This document shows positions 1 through 12,256 of a stretch of DNA of 64,000 nucleotides, piece by piece. The notes beneath the pieces were generated by a model that was not told the DNA's origin, made no database searches, and saw only the letters and a program-made list of their open reading frames with translations. The DNA comes from Talinum fruticosum (lineage: Eukaryota > Streptophyta > Magnoliopsida > Caryophyllales > Talinaceae). The stretch is taken from assembly GCA_021018815.1 (NCBI GenBank), contig JAITYX010000008.1:2106001-2170000 (forward strand), in the 5' to 3' direction. The position numbers were made by a program, and so were the translations under genes. Every line of letters starts with the position of its first letter. Position 1 is the stretch's first letter.

Positions 1-1178
1 TATATATGAAATGAAAAACTATCATTGGCCATTCAAATTTTACTTTATCCTTTTCAGTTATTCAACTAATTAATAGACAACATTATTATTAATATACAAT
101 ATTTTAGTTTTGACTCATAATATCATATGAGAGCAAGAATGTCAATTACAGTTAAGTTTCCAAAACCATCCTTTTTGTTGGAAAATTAGTGGGATACTAA
201 TTGATTAAGACTAGGAATTGATTATAAAATGGGTCAAAAAATATACTCCTATTAGGGTAATCCTTTTACTTCTCTTCTTTCTACCTTTTTTTTATTTAAA
301 AAAATCATTTTGATTTTATTTGCATATTTCTATATTTTTTAAAAACAATTTATCAGTTATTGTTATTTTCATAGTTTTTAAATTTTTTTACATACTATTA
401 TGTACTTTTATTAGATTAGTGTAAGCGCGGTTCACCGGTACCACCGAAAACTCTCATTTCTTGAAGCGGAGTAGAGTATGCTTTAGGAACTATCTGAGCT
501 GCTTTGAGTGCCGGTGCTCGCAATTGAGACATTTCCTCTCCCCTAATATATATATGTCTTGATAATGTACATGATTTTACAATTATTAATATCTCCTTTT
601 TTAATTTTTTGCTTATTTTAATTTAGGTTTATTATTCAATGGATGATTTAATTACATTTTATTTAATAGAATTTAGTGTTGCTTAATTAGTTTATTAGTC
701 AATTAATTTATTAGATTAGTGTAGTTTTTGGTGACTCTTTTATATCATTCTCTTTAAGATTTATTTTAAAGTTTTATTAGGCATTTAACACATATTATTA
801 CAAAAAAATTTTGTTTTATTGGTTATCCAAAATTCACCTAAGGTAGATGACTATTTTCGATTTTCAAAAAAAAAAAAAAAAAGAAGTTATCAATTAGTAG
901 GAATAATTATATTGATTATCTTTAACCTTTTTTTTGCAATTATGATGAATAATTTCGATTAAAGCTATTACCTGTCATATCTATTGAGTATATTTATTCA
1001 AGGTTTTATTATTTGTTTTATAAAAGGGTAAAAATGACATCATATGGCATTAAAAGAAATTATGATTAATCCCTTACTTTTTTTCATCAAAAATATATAA
1101 AATATATCTAAATATAAAATATATCAACTACTTAAATAATAGTACATGTACTGTACGAATCACGGGATTCACACTAGT
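1..1178 (+). mobile_element. Helitron-like element, copy A (5' part outside window)
   Basis: This stretch matches, with many point changes, the segments at about 2080-5781 and 62150-63264. Its right end at 1160-1177 reads like a plant Helitron 3' terminus: a short CACGGG-containing stem followed by ACTAG and then T. No transposase or helicase reading frame is present, so it is a non-autonomous copy. Unlike the other two copies it carries about 110 bp of GC-richer foreign sequence near 424-532 (see separate entry). The left edge is cut by the window. Family assignment rests on the terminus and the three-copy comparison. Confidence 0.55.
416..532 (-). CDS. Small gene-like ORF inside Helitron copy A (possible captured exon fragment)
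   Basis: A 38-codon ORF with an ATG at 530-532 and a stop at 416-418 lies in a GC-richer patch that is absent from the two sister Helitron copies, where a short AT-rich segment stands instead. The predicted peptide begins MSQLRAPALK and includes TPLQEMRVFGGTGEP, a balanced composition unlike the surrounding AT-rich translation. Helitrons are known to pick up pieces of host genes, so a captured exon is a reasonable reading. I do not recognise the source protein. There is no evidence that it is expressed, and a chance ORF in a small insertion cannot be excluded. Confidence 0.3.
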   Translation of the reverse strand: MSQLRAPALKAAQIVPKAYSTPLQEMRVFGGTGEPRLH

Positions 1179-1515
1179 ATATATATATATTAAAAGTTGA
1201 GTTGAAGTAATCTATTAGCGACATGTAGGATGCCACGCAGGATGTTGTATAGGATGCCTAATAGGTAAATTCAATGTAATTTTAATTCAATTTAATTTTG
1301 TGATTATTCACATTAACTTTAAATATAATGGACATTATACTAATCCAAATATAAAAAAATAACAGAGACGTATCTATGTACTATTTGTAATAAATTATAA
1401 AATCTAATATATCAATTTATTATTATTATTTGAAATTTTTTTAAAACTTATAATTAATTTTTATTGTTATAAATTAATTAAAATTAATTATATTATTAAA
1501 AATTTAATTAATGCC
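1179..1515 (+). mobile_element. Remnant of a second Helitron-like element between copies A and B
   Basis: Directly after the CTAG end of copy A comes a run of TA followed by TTAAAAGTTGAGTTG and a short run of GGATGCC-type repeats, which resembles the 5' end of another plant Helitron subfamily. The stretch is AT-rich, has no ORF, and stops at a CCTAG at 1514-1518 where copy B seems to start. Assignment is by resemblance only. Confidence 0.3.
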
Positions 1516-3885
1516 CTAGTATATATACTTAAAACTGAGTGATTTATTGTGGAATAGACATTTGGCACATCACCATTCACTCCTTTTGTTTTATCATTTT
1601 TCTATTTTTATATTATCAAAGTATTTTTATAGCACTCACTTTATTACATATAAATTTTAATTATAAGTGAAATGAAGTCCATTTACTACTCTTGAATGAC
1701 TATAATCATCATTACACTTTATTACCTATAAATTTTGATTATAATCATAATTAATATTATATTTTATTACACGTATTTTTTGAAGGATTATTCCATTACT
1801 TCAACACTTATAAAATTAAAATTTTAAAAAAAAATACTTAATAAAAGTAATATTTAATGTATATAATTAATCTAATTGTTATAAAAAAAACTTTAATATA
1901 ATATATCTATTAATTTCAGTATTAAACTTATATGAATTAAATAAATTATAATAATTATGATAATTATAATATAATTATAATTTAAATTTTTTAAAATTTT
2001 TTAAACATTCTTTTTTTTTTTTATCGCAAATTAATTAAACATTCAATTGTCTTTATTTTATTTCATATATTCAGTTACATACATGAAATGAAAAGATATC
2101 ATTGGCCGTTCAAATTTTACTTTATTTTTTTCAATTATGCAACTAATTAATAGGCAACATTATTATTAATATACAACATTTCAGTTTTGACTCATAATAT
2201 TATATGAGAGCAAGAATGCCAATACAGTTAAGCTTTCAAAATCGTCCTTTTTGTTGGAAAATTAATGGGATATTAATTGATTAATAGGAATTGATTATAA
2301 AATGTGACAAAAAATACTTCTATTAGGGTAATCCTTCTACTTCTCTTTTTCTACTTTTTTTTTTTGTTTCAAAAAAATTATTTTGATTTTATTTACATAT
2401 TTTGTCTTGATTCAATCTATCATCTAGCGTCCTATCTTTCGATTAAAAAAATCTATCAGCTATCATTACTTTCATAGTTTTTAGATTTTTTGACATATTA
2501 TTATGTACTTTTATTGGATTGGTGTAGTTTTCTATTAACTTTAATTTATCCTCTCCCCTATTATATATATGTCTTGATAATGTACATGATTTTAAAATTA
2601 TGAATGTCTCCTTTTTTATTTTTTTCTTATTTTAATTTAGGTTTATTATTCAATGGATGATGCAATTAGATTTTATTTAATAGAATTTAGTGTAACAACC
2701 CGACCCTAAATCACATTATTTATCTTATTAATTATAAGATTATATAATTGAGCGCGTGCACTTCAATTCGATATTTTATATTTAAATTATTTTTATATGT
2801 GTGTTATGCATCTCAGGCGACGAAGTGGCCTCCAATAACATTTCATATTAATAATTATAAAATTTACAAATATGTATAAAAAGAAAATTTAGAAATTCGC
2901 AAAAGTATATAACGGGTATAAATTTAAAGATACATTGTTATAAAGTTATTAAAGGCTATATTTTAAGCAAAGCGTTACATTTAAAACAAATCGTGCAATC
3001 TATTTATAGCGTTATTAGAATGAAATAAAATAAAACAAAATAAATAATAAAAATAATGAAATAATAATAATAATAATAAAAATCAGAATAAAATAAAAAT
3101 CAAAGATTTTTTATGAGGAAGGATCCAGATTAAACTCATCGAGCTATTTACATTTCCCTTCGCCATTCTTCCTCATCTCCAAATTCGTCCCTCTCGCTTC
3201 CTCTCCCTGTCGTGGCCCACCTAGCGGCTATCCGCTAGCCACCGAAGCCTTGCCGGTGCTTGCCCGGTGTTCGCCGGAGCCCCGGTGTACCGCCACCGCT
3301 CCACCATCTTCTTGGCTTCCAACCCTAAAATTCAAATTTGCACACTTATTTATTTACTTAGTAATTGTAATCGTAAATTGAATCATATGATTTAGAAATA
3401 TGTTTGTGGCGTAAATTCAAAGATTGAATTGGGAAAAACTAAATTGGTATGAATGATTGAGGTTTGGTATTTTGGTAGATTGATTGTGTATGAATGTAAA
3501 TGAATGAGATTTCTTTTGGGGAAATTGTGATCTAGTGAATTGAATTGGGGATATATTGATGTGAATTTTGGGTAATTTGATGGTTTCGTTGCATTTTAGA
3601 ACTGGCTATAATTGAGCAAAAGGAAGAAAATTGTGTAGGGAGACTTCGATTGGATAATAATGTGTGTTGAAGTCATGTAGCAATTCGAGCAATTTAGTGC
3701 ACCTGATTGTGAGAATGTGAACTTTGTTGAGGAAACGATGCATGTATCCCTAAACTAAAGTATGTGTATTACGGCATATGTGGAATTGAGCAAATTAAAT
3801 TAATTTATGGGAAGTGAGGTGAAAAGTGAGTTAGTGGCAAAGATTCGAAGTGGTGTTAGGGTGCAAAGCTAATCGAATCAGGAAT

Positions 3886-3888
<3 letters not shown>

Positions 3889-3955
<67 letters not shown>

Positions 3956-3980
3956 TAAAAAAAATAATAATAATAATAAC
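3889..3980. repeat. (AAT)n microsatellite inside the solo LTR
   Basis: Nearly perfect TAA/AAT trinucleotide tract with a short interruption of A residues near 3955-3965. Confidence 0.95.
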
Positions 3981-4509
3981 AATAGTAATGAGAGCATATA
4001 TTTTGTTTGCAAAACAAATTACAATAGCTAAGATATGATTAGAAGTTCAAAATAAAAGTTTTTCGATCTAAGTAAGGTAACGAGACTAAATTGTGTACAA
4101 CGTCAATAATTAGCTTAACAAATTTCTTGTGCAAATTAGAGGTTGTGGATAATATTTTTAAACGGAAGTAACACAATAGAGTTGAGTATAAAAATCTTAA
4201 TTCTATCGATTACGTAATAAATAAAGAAAATGAAATAAATTGTCAATGCTTATACAAATCCAATTAGTAAAACTTAAGAGATCCATTATTAACAACAAAA
4301 ATCTATTTGAAACGGAACTCAGGCCACTTCCATTGCCGAATAGTCGCTGATCCGTAAAAGGGGAGAAACAAAGATTCGGTTCGAGTACGTTCATTGCTCG
4401 TATCTTTCGAAAACTTACATGTTTCATCAAATCCCAACATTTCTCATATATATAACTAATAATGAATCATTTGCAAATTAAGTTTTGCCATCTAATCAAG
4501 TGGTCCCCG

Positions 4510-4572
4510 CCCAATTATCAATTATCGGGGCTTATGCCCATCAATTATCAATTATTAGGGCTTATGCCCAAC
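4510..4572. repeat. Short tandem repeat in the solo LTR
   Basis: Two adjacent copies of a unit of about 30 bp containing CAATTATCAATTAT followed by GGGCTTATGCCCA. The GGGCTTATGCCC part is itself a small palindrome. Function unknown; LTRs often hold such repeats. Confidence 0.6.
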
Positions 4573-5781
4573 TCGCGCGGTTTCAACTCTGGTTCTCGGT
4601 CGGCCCCGGAGGTGTGCACCTTACTAAGATCGTATCAATTATCAAGGGGTTCCACTTTCGGATAATAACCGGCAAGCAAGTTTTACTCATATTCTCTCCC
4701 CGATTTCAAACTAAAATGAATTGAAATGCGCGCGCTCAATAAAAATGTTTTCAAAGCGGTTTTACAAGTGCAGAATGTTCGTACCGAGTTTCGACTCATT
4801 CTTCGAAACATTTTACTGTTTTTGTTTTTAGGAAAACCATCTCGTGAACTGTCCCTTACCTAAGAAGCTCGAAGGAAGCAAGACCTAGTTGAATACTCCG
4901 TTACAATTGTTCTATGATGGGTTAGATACTCACAATGATTCTCCTGCACATCTAATTTTGGGTTTGACTTAGAAGGTAATTAAATAATGTGTATTTCGTC
5001 ACGGACTATTGTATTAGCTTGTTAATATCTATAAGGATGTAGCGTAACCGTATTTTGGGACTAGTTTATTTAAATTGTCAGGCTTGACTGCTCGCAACGC
5101 AACATTCAATGTTTTTCGGACTTATTTAAGCATAACCGAGCGACACGAGGTTATGATGGTATTTTATTTTGGCCTGGTCCTATTATTAGGGCGGCGGTAA
5201 CGCCTTCGGTCGTTAACTTCCGCTGCGACCATACCTAACATGCTTGAATTAGAGGTTGTTAAGTAATGGTGATTGGGGCGTTACATTTAGTGTTGCTTAA
5301 TTAATTTATTAGTCAATTGATTTATTAGATTAGTGTAGTTTTTGGTCACTCTTTTATATCATTCTCTTTAAGATTTATTTTTAATTTTTATTAGGCATTT
5401 AACACATATTTTTATAAATATTTATTGGCTATTTAAAATTCACCTAAGGAAGATGACTATTTTTATTTTCAACAAAAAACAAAATTTAATTTAGCAATTA
5501 GTAGGAAAAATTATATTGATTGTCTTTAACGTATTTTTCTATTATGATGAATAATTTCGATCAAAACTATTACCTATGTCATGTTTATTGAGTACATTTA
5601 TTCAATGTTTTATTATTTATTTTATAAAAGTGTAAAAATTATACCATATGCCATAAAAAGAATTTATGATTAGTCCGTTACGTTTTTTCATCAAAAATAT
5701 ATAAAATATATCTAAATAAAAAATATATCAACTACTTAAATAATAACACATACCGGTGCCAAACACGGGACTCACATTAGT

Positions 5782-8700
5782 TATTGGCTTATAAATGGTT
5801 GAATCCTCAAGTCACAAATTTTCTCTACTTATAACTTAATTTGCTTGAAGAAAATAAGTATCAAACCATTTAAATATATGTATACGATTTTTTTAAGTAC
5901 CACCATAATTTATTGGACTTATAATGAATGATTTTATTCCATAACGCCCTCCTTAACCCTAAAAAATCTGAAAAAAGAAACTGAAAAAAATAGATAACCA
6001 ACAAGCAAATAGGCTGAACCATCTGGAAAGCTGATGTTTGAGAAGTTATTGGGTCAGCCCAGTGTGAAATTCTGTCTATGGGCGTTAGCCCAAAAAGGAT
6101 ATCCTTTACACTACGCGAAAACTCACATCAAATTCAGATAGACCCATAACAATTGAACCATGAATGTTTACGTCCGATCGAGGTGTCGGAATCTATAATT
6201 TAGACATAGTCCGTGTATAAGGTTTTTGTCTTAATGTTCGAATTGTCCGAACCCCAAAATTAGATAGATATATGAATGTTTTTCGTGCGAATCATGTATA
6301 AAAGCTAATTTAGATTGAATTTAAATTCAAATATTTGATAATGATTTTTATAAACTTCATCGTTAAATTAATTAACACTCATATAGACATATGCCTACCG
6401 GAGCCAAGACTACAATGCTGGCCAACGCTATCTTTCATGTTTCAATCGTCATCGACACATACATAACTATTGAAAATTGGCCGAAACCAAGCTACTATTG
6501 GTCCACAAGGATTATAATTTTCCCGCCATAATTTTTCTATATTCATAATATTCAAATTTGGAACCCTAATTAAGGAAAATAAATTCAAAATACATGAACT
6601 CGCAATATTATTTAACCCTTTTTTTTTGTTGGATCAAGGTGAAAATCTTAATAATATAAGCTAGCTTTTTCTAAAAAAGCTATACGTCTTATTTTAGTAT
6701 ATGAAAAATAATAGTCTGAATAATTAAATCATAGGCATAGAATTATATTAATAAAAGATTATCCAATATGTATATGTGCATGTCTCTGGGCCAACCCCAA
6801 ACAGAAAGAGTTATATATGCAAATTCATGTCTTCCTGTTGCCCATGCCTAATCAATAGGAATTCTCAATATTATTAAATATTAATGATAATAATACAAAA
6901 AATTAATATTAACATGATTAACGAATTAATGAAGAAGATTAGCACATGACATTAATTATATGGGTCCTCTCATGCATGCTTTTGGATTTAGATGGGGTTT
7001 CATATCATTATATTCTATTCCATATTTCCATGCTATCTCCACCCCCACCCTATTTTTAGGGGTCGGTGTATTTTTTTATTCTCTAAAATAATATACTTGC
7101 AAATTTAATTTCTTCCACATAATATAACAAATTACACCTACATGCATACTAATTAGTTTTTAACTTATTATGAAAATATCTATAAAAAAAACTAATTATG
7201 AAATATATTTTTGGAGTAATCTTTCATGTATTTGAGTTGCGATTTCTTTCCTTCTATTGTATGTACTATAGAAAGACACCTCATAAACATCTCGACTTAG
7301 AGTGCTGTTCGAACTTATATACAAAACGCACATAAATATAAATGAACATAAAAGAGCAGAAATAAACATAAATAAGTTGTTAAATAACAAATAAACGAAC
7401 ATAAACAAATATAAAACATAAATTAATTTTGTTTTTCATGTAAATTCGAATAGATAATCCAACTTTTAATACTATCATTGTTTGTTAGAGTAGATTAATT
7501 GTTACACTAATAATTGTTTGGGTAGCGAATAACAATTTAAGGGGCATATTGTTGTTATAATTTAGCCAATAACTTATAAAAGTTTGATAAGAGGTTGAAG
7601 AAAATATGTCCGGTAAATTAGCTGGGGGCGCACTTGATTAATATAAAATTTAGAAGCATGAAAAAGCTTTACATGCTAAGGATATATTACGAAGTGATGA
7701 AATTGCATTGGTTGGGTTGGGTTGGGTTGGGGGATTATGAAGTTGTAGAAGGGAATAAGAAAGAAATGATTAAAAACTAGTGTTGGCTTTACTGCTTCAA
7801 TTAAAGAAATAAATAATTAATTAATTGATTAATTTTCATGTAGAGAGATCAACCTGAGAGCTGATTGATTAATCATTTGGTTAAAAAGTTGCACTGATGA
7901 TAATTAGCATTCATATGCACTTACTTCCATAAAAATGTTTGCCCTAATCATTATTTTTCTGTGTTAATCCATCCATATTAGAATACTAAGTTTGACTCTT
8001 ATATTACTAATATTTTTCACCGCTGACCTAAACCCTACATGATCATTTGACTAATTATTACTTCACCCTTCTTCTTTTTCTTTTTCTTTTTTTTGGGTGG
8101 AGGGGTTTAGAACCTTCTAGTATTATAATATTTGGGTTTATTTAGATTAACAATTTTTCTGATCAAGATAAAGATTATTTCATAGGAGCTTATATTTTTT
8201 ATTTATTTCAAATTTAACATATGATAGTGAACAAAATTTAATCTCGAAGATTAAAATTCTCAACTTTTTCATAATGTTCTTTTTTTTTTTTTTTTTTGTA
8301 ATGAACGAATAATAATTTTTGCAAATTAAAGTAAATTGAATGAAAAGAAGATCTAAAGTTTCTTTTGGAGCTTCCATGTTGTTGCTAAGCCAATTGCCCA
8401 CCACATGCCCCTGTTCATATTTTTATTTTTTGATACATAAAAAATGGCAATAATTTATAATCCAACATGGCAGGGACTGTTTGGTTGAATTAATTAGTGT
8501 GCAATATCTTCAAGAAAATCCACTTTAATCCCAATTTAAACCACTAATCACGTGGCCACTTGAAAGAGCATCTATACTTAATTAATAATTAACTTGATCT
8601 CCCCACTACTTGATTTAGTGATTCAAAATTATTTATTTATATTTATTTCTGTAAAAAAAAAAAGAATTAAAATATGTTGACATCTGAAACAACACTAATC

Positions 8701-8806
8701 AAAATGGGAAAATATATTTTCCATCCAGATTCCTCCCAAGAAGTAGTAATCTGTACTATGTTCACATGATCCCAGGTTAATTATTATAATTTTCTGTTTG
8801 ATAAAA

Positions 8807-8813
<7 letters not shown>
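5782..8813. other. AT-rich intergenic DNA, no gene seen
   Basis: No ORF longer than about 75 codons has protein-like composition here. Notable items are a GGTTGGGTTGGGTTGGGTTGG run near 7712-7732 and poly(T) near 8281-8297. A CACGTG core occurs at about 8550. No RNA gene or clear transposon end was recognised. Confidence 0.6.

Positions 8814-8859
<46 letters not shown>
8814..8859. repeat. (TA)n microsatellite
   Basis: Uninterrupted TA dinucleotide tract of about 45 bp in AT-rich intergenic DNA. Confidence 0.97.
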
Positions 8860-8863
<4 letters not shown>

Positions 8864-11800
8864 TTGATGTTGGTTATAGAGCTTGACCCGTACTATCCTA
8901 TGAGTTATTTTGATATGTTGAGATTCTCATGTTGTGGAATTTTACTCTTTTGAGGATTAGCTAAAAAGGTATAATTTAATCGATCTACTTTTTTCTTTGG
9001 TGTACTAATGAAACTCGTTTACAAAGGTTTATTTAAATACAATATATTAGTTTACATAAATATTTATAGGAATAAGGTTGCATACATTTAAATATTTTAT
9101 ATTTTACTAAAAAAATAAATTATACTGACAACTATTATAGTTATACTACTGAACATACCATATGAAAAGTTTTTAAAATTTGAAAAGTTTTTGAATCGAG
9201 CCACTATTGACTCAGATAGGTGGGCGAGGTAAGGTTAGTCACATCTTGATTAAGATGTTTGTGTTAGTTAATGCAATGAGGAGAATTGATGTACAAAATT
9301 GCCTTCAAAGGTACATTTATGTAAAATTAATTAAGTAGTAGTACTTATAAAGATTTATACCAATCCAAGGGCATTAATTCCCGCCCTTTAAAATGCTATG
9401 TCATTTCAAATCAAAGTACATTGATGGGACTCAGAATCGATGGCAATTGTTGTGGAGTCAAGCCACTATATTCATCCCCATACTTATCACCATATATAAT
9501 TTCAATTTTATTCTATTTTCTAATCATGTGATGTGATTTGAAGTATATACAAAAATATCCATTATTTCTAAAAAATTGTCATATGTTCAAATTACCCCTC
9601 CATATAACCAATATATAAAATTGAATAATTTTACATATTATTTTTCCCAGCATTTTTATTTTGGTGATTGGAATTTTAAATATTTTATGATATGTGTGTT
9701 TATTGTTTCTTCTCCTATAAAATCTACTTTTTAATATAAAATATATTTCTATATTAAAGAAAAAAAAATAAGGATTATAAATTTCTTATAAATTTTACAA
9801 AGTGATGACTTAACATGCAAATAAATTTATGAAACTATTTTTGTATTTGCATCAAGAGCTATCAAAATCAAGTCGAAACAGTTAAATGTCATAAAAATCT
9901 ATAAGATAAAATAATTTATATTAGAAATTAAGGTGTGGATGATTATATGATGTAAGTTTATAGCATTGTGGCTTAATTTCCACCACATCTAAAGGTTTGA
10001 GATCCATGCATAGGAAAGACTTTTGTTGGGTGGGGGACTCATCTTCTTGGGTATAAACAGTAGGCCCACATTTTCTTTTCTTTTTTTCTTTTTGGAAAAA
10101 AAAAAGGGAATCCCTAACCATCATCAATCTCATCAAATAGGAAGGAAGAACCAACTAGTTGTAATTTATATATGAGCTAGTTTATCTTAAATTAAATAGG
10201 AGTACATATATGAAATGCATCAACAATTAGGTTACATAAATTCGATCTTGTAATTTATACCTACAAATTTCTTTAAATGTATCAATTGATTCATAGTAAA
10301 TTTGATCTGTGAAAATTTTAAAATAAAATTTTGATCTTTTATTTAAGTTTTGGTTTAAATTTACTTTTCAACCTTTTTTTCAAATATAAGGAAAAAAAGT
10401 CATAATGTTTTCATTTAGTTCATCTTATAATTTTCAAACAAATTTACTCTAAAATTTCCGAGTTAAGGTTTACATTTAATATTTTATAAATTTATGAAGA
10501 GTCTACAATCTTGAGGATGGACGATAAAGTCCCTTGCTATCGCAGCCGCAGCAGCCTCTATTGCTACTGTGAACAGACAGATCTGTCTGTGTTCACTTTT
10601 GTTTAGGCTTCAAAATTTTTAATTACTTTTAAAATTTGATAACATCAACATAACTTTTTGAAATGGCAACCAAAAAGCTTATACGTAGTAAACTTACCTA
10701 CTGAGGCCTTATTTAATTTATTAGAAGATTTGTTTCACATTATTAAATTAAATATTATAAAAAATAAAATTTAAATTTAAAATAGGAAAAATTTATAGAA
10801 AAAATAGTTGTAGATACTAGTGTAAAAAAGCATTAAATAAATAAGTAAATTTAAAAATTTTAAATTTGGTTTTTGAAAGATATTCATATAAACAATGAGA
10901 AAAAAAGAAAAAGATATTTGGTTGTGAAAATAAAAGGTGGAGAGCGACCAATTCCGACTCCCCTCATTCTGGCACCAATTCTTGTGCTCCACCTCGGAAT
11001 GTGTGCTTTTTAAAAATACAAAATACCTGTAAAATAAAATTTCAAATTCTCAAAAAGGAATTTTATTTTTTGTTTACGAATTTCAAGTAGATTTTGTTCA
11101 CAGTTCTGTTCATAGCTGTCACCATAATAATAATAATAAAAGTACTACTTCGATTAAAAAGAATATATAAAATAAATGAGGGGGTAGTAATTATGCAGTG
11201 ATTGATGAAATCATCTTTTGATCATTACCTACTTTTCCTCTTTATACCACTCTGCCTCTCTCTATTACAATATTACTTTTTACCATTCCGATTCATCACC
11301 TTTCTCTCTCTCTCTTCAATTAAAAAATGTCTACATTAATTCGATAACGTATTATATGTAGTTAGGAGCATCTATTTCTCGTTATATATAAACACATAGT
11401 TTGACAAATGAAAAAATAAGGGAAAATTTCTCTCTTATGAAAGCATATGTTTCAAATAGCATTTAAAAATTTATACTTTGATCCTCCCGGTTAGATACCA
11501 CAAATAATAACGGAATAATTGATAGTGAATCCAGAAGGAAGAAGGGTATAAGAAAACCAAGTGAATTGTGTAAGATTATCTTCATGAATGATTATTTTAT
11601 TGATAATTGACGTTTTGTGAAAATATATTAACCATTTTGTTATTTTGATTATCTTCTTAATAATTAAGAACATATTGTTCGTTTCAGGTATTACAACTAG
11701 CAAATAAACCATTAAAAAATAATGGTATTTTGTAATAAACGATATGCTAATATTAAAATGAAAAAGCAAATTAGAATTCATGAGTGCCACTATACTTATT

Positions 11801-12256
11801 TTAGTTCTAGTGTTGGGTTACATATGTTATTATGACATAGTCTCTACCAGTACAATTTGATTCGACTGTAGTGAAGAAACAGTTTTAGAGCTTCAACTTC
11901 CGTGTTGATTTGATATTATAATATATCACCATATAAATCTCATAAAACGAAATTGAAAGAGAAAGAGGTTCCCTCGAAGGGGAAGGAGGATTCCCCCTTC
12001 CCCTATAATTCAAAAACACTTATCCTTTTATTGCTTCTCCATGATGATCTAAAAGGAAAACCCAAGAGGACAAGGACCCCTTAATTCAATTTTGACATAT
12101 TTTACTTTATACACCCATATCAAAAATATCCATTCAGAGGGAAGAAAAGGGGAAAATGGACCTACTATGTTAAATTGGTAACTTCATTCCTTAAGAGATC
12201 ATCAACAAAATATTTGCTACCCCATGAGGGAGGGAAGAAAAAAAAAAAAAACGGAC
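8860..12256. other. Intergenic DNA downstream of the HD-Zip gene
   Basis: AT-rich with no convincing coding region. It includes a near-perfect inverted repeat at 10569-10596 and, beside the gene, a purine/pyrimidine hairpin at about 11977-12003 (GGGGAAGG ... CCTTCCCC). The last few hundred bases up to 12256 probably include the 3' UTR of the HD-Zip gene; TTTTATT near 12026, read on the minus strand, could serve as a polyadenylation signal. Confidence 0.5.

Larger units (their letters stand above)
2691..5285. mobile_element. Solo LTR of an LTR retrotransposon
   Basis: The segment begins TGTAACAACCCGACCC and ends GGGGCGTTACA, so it has TG...CA ends with TGTAAC/GTTACA inverted termini. It is flanked by the 5-bp direct repeat TTTAG (2686-2690 and 5286-5290), the size of duplication made by retroviral-type integrases. 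The uninterrupted site is visible in sister Helitron copies at about 671-680 and 62770-62780. There is no gag or pol coding, no primer-binding site and no second LTR, so this is most simply a solo LTR left by recombination. The size and CCCGACCC start suggest a Ty3/gypsy lineage, but this is not proven. Orientation is uncertain. Confidence 0.75.
1516..5781 (+). mobile_element. Helitron-like element, copy B, interrupted by a solo LTR
   Basis: The two flanks (about 1516-2690 and 5286-5781) together form one element similar to copy C at 61645-63264 and, from about 2080 onward, to copy A. The 3' end at 5753-5780 shows CCGGTG, a short loop, CACGGG and then CTCACATTAG, a Helitron-like hairpin plus terminus with one change from CTAG. 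The element is non-coding. Its halves are separated by a 2595-bp LTR insertion at 2691-5285, which is therefore younger than the Helitron. Confidence 0.55.
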
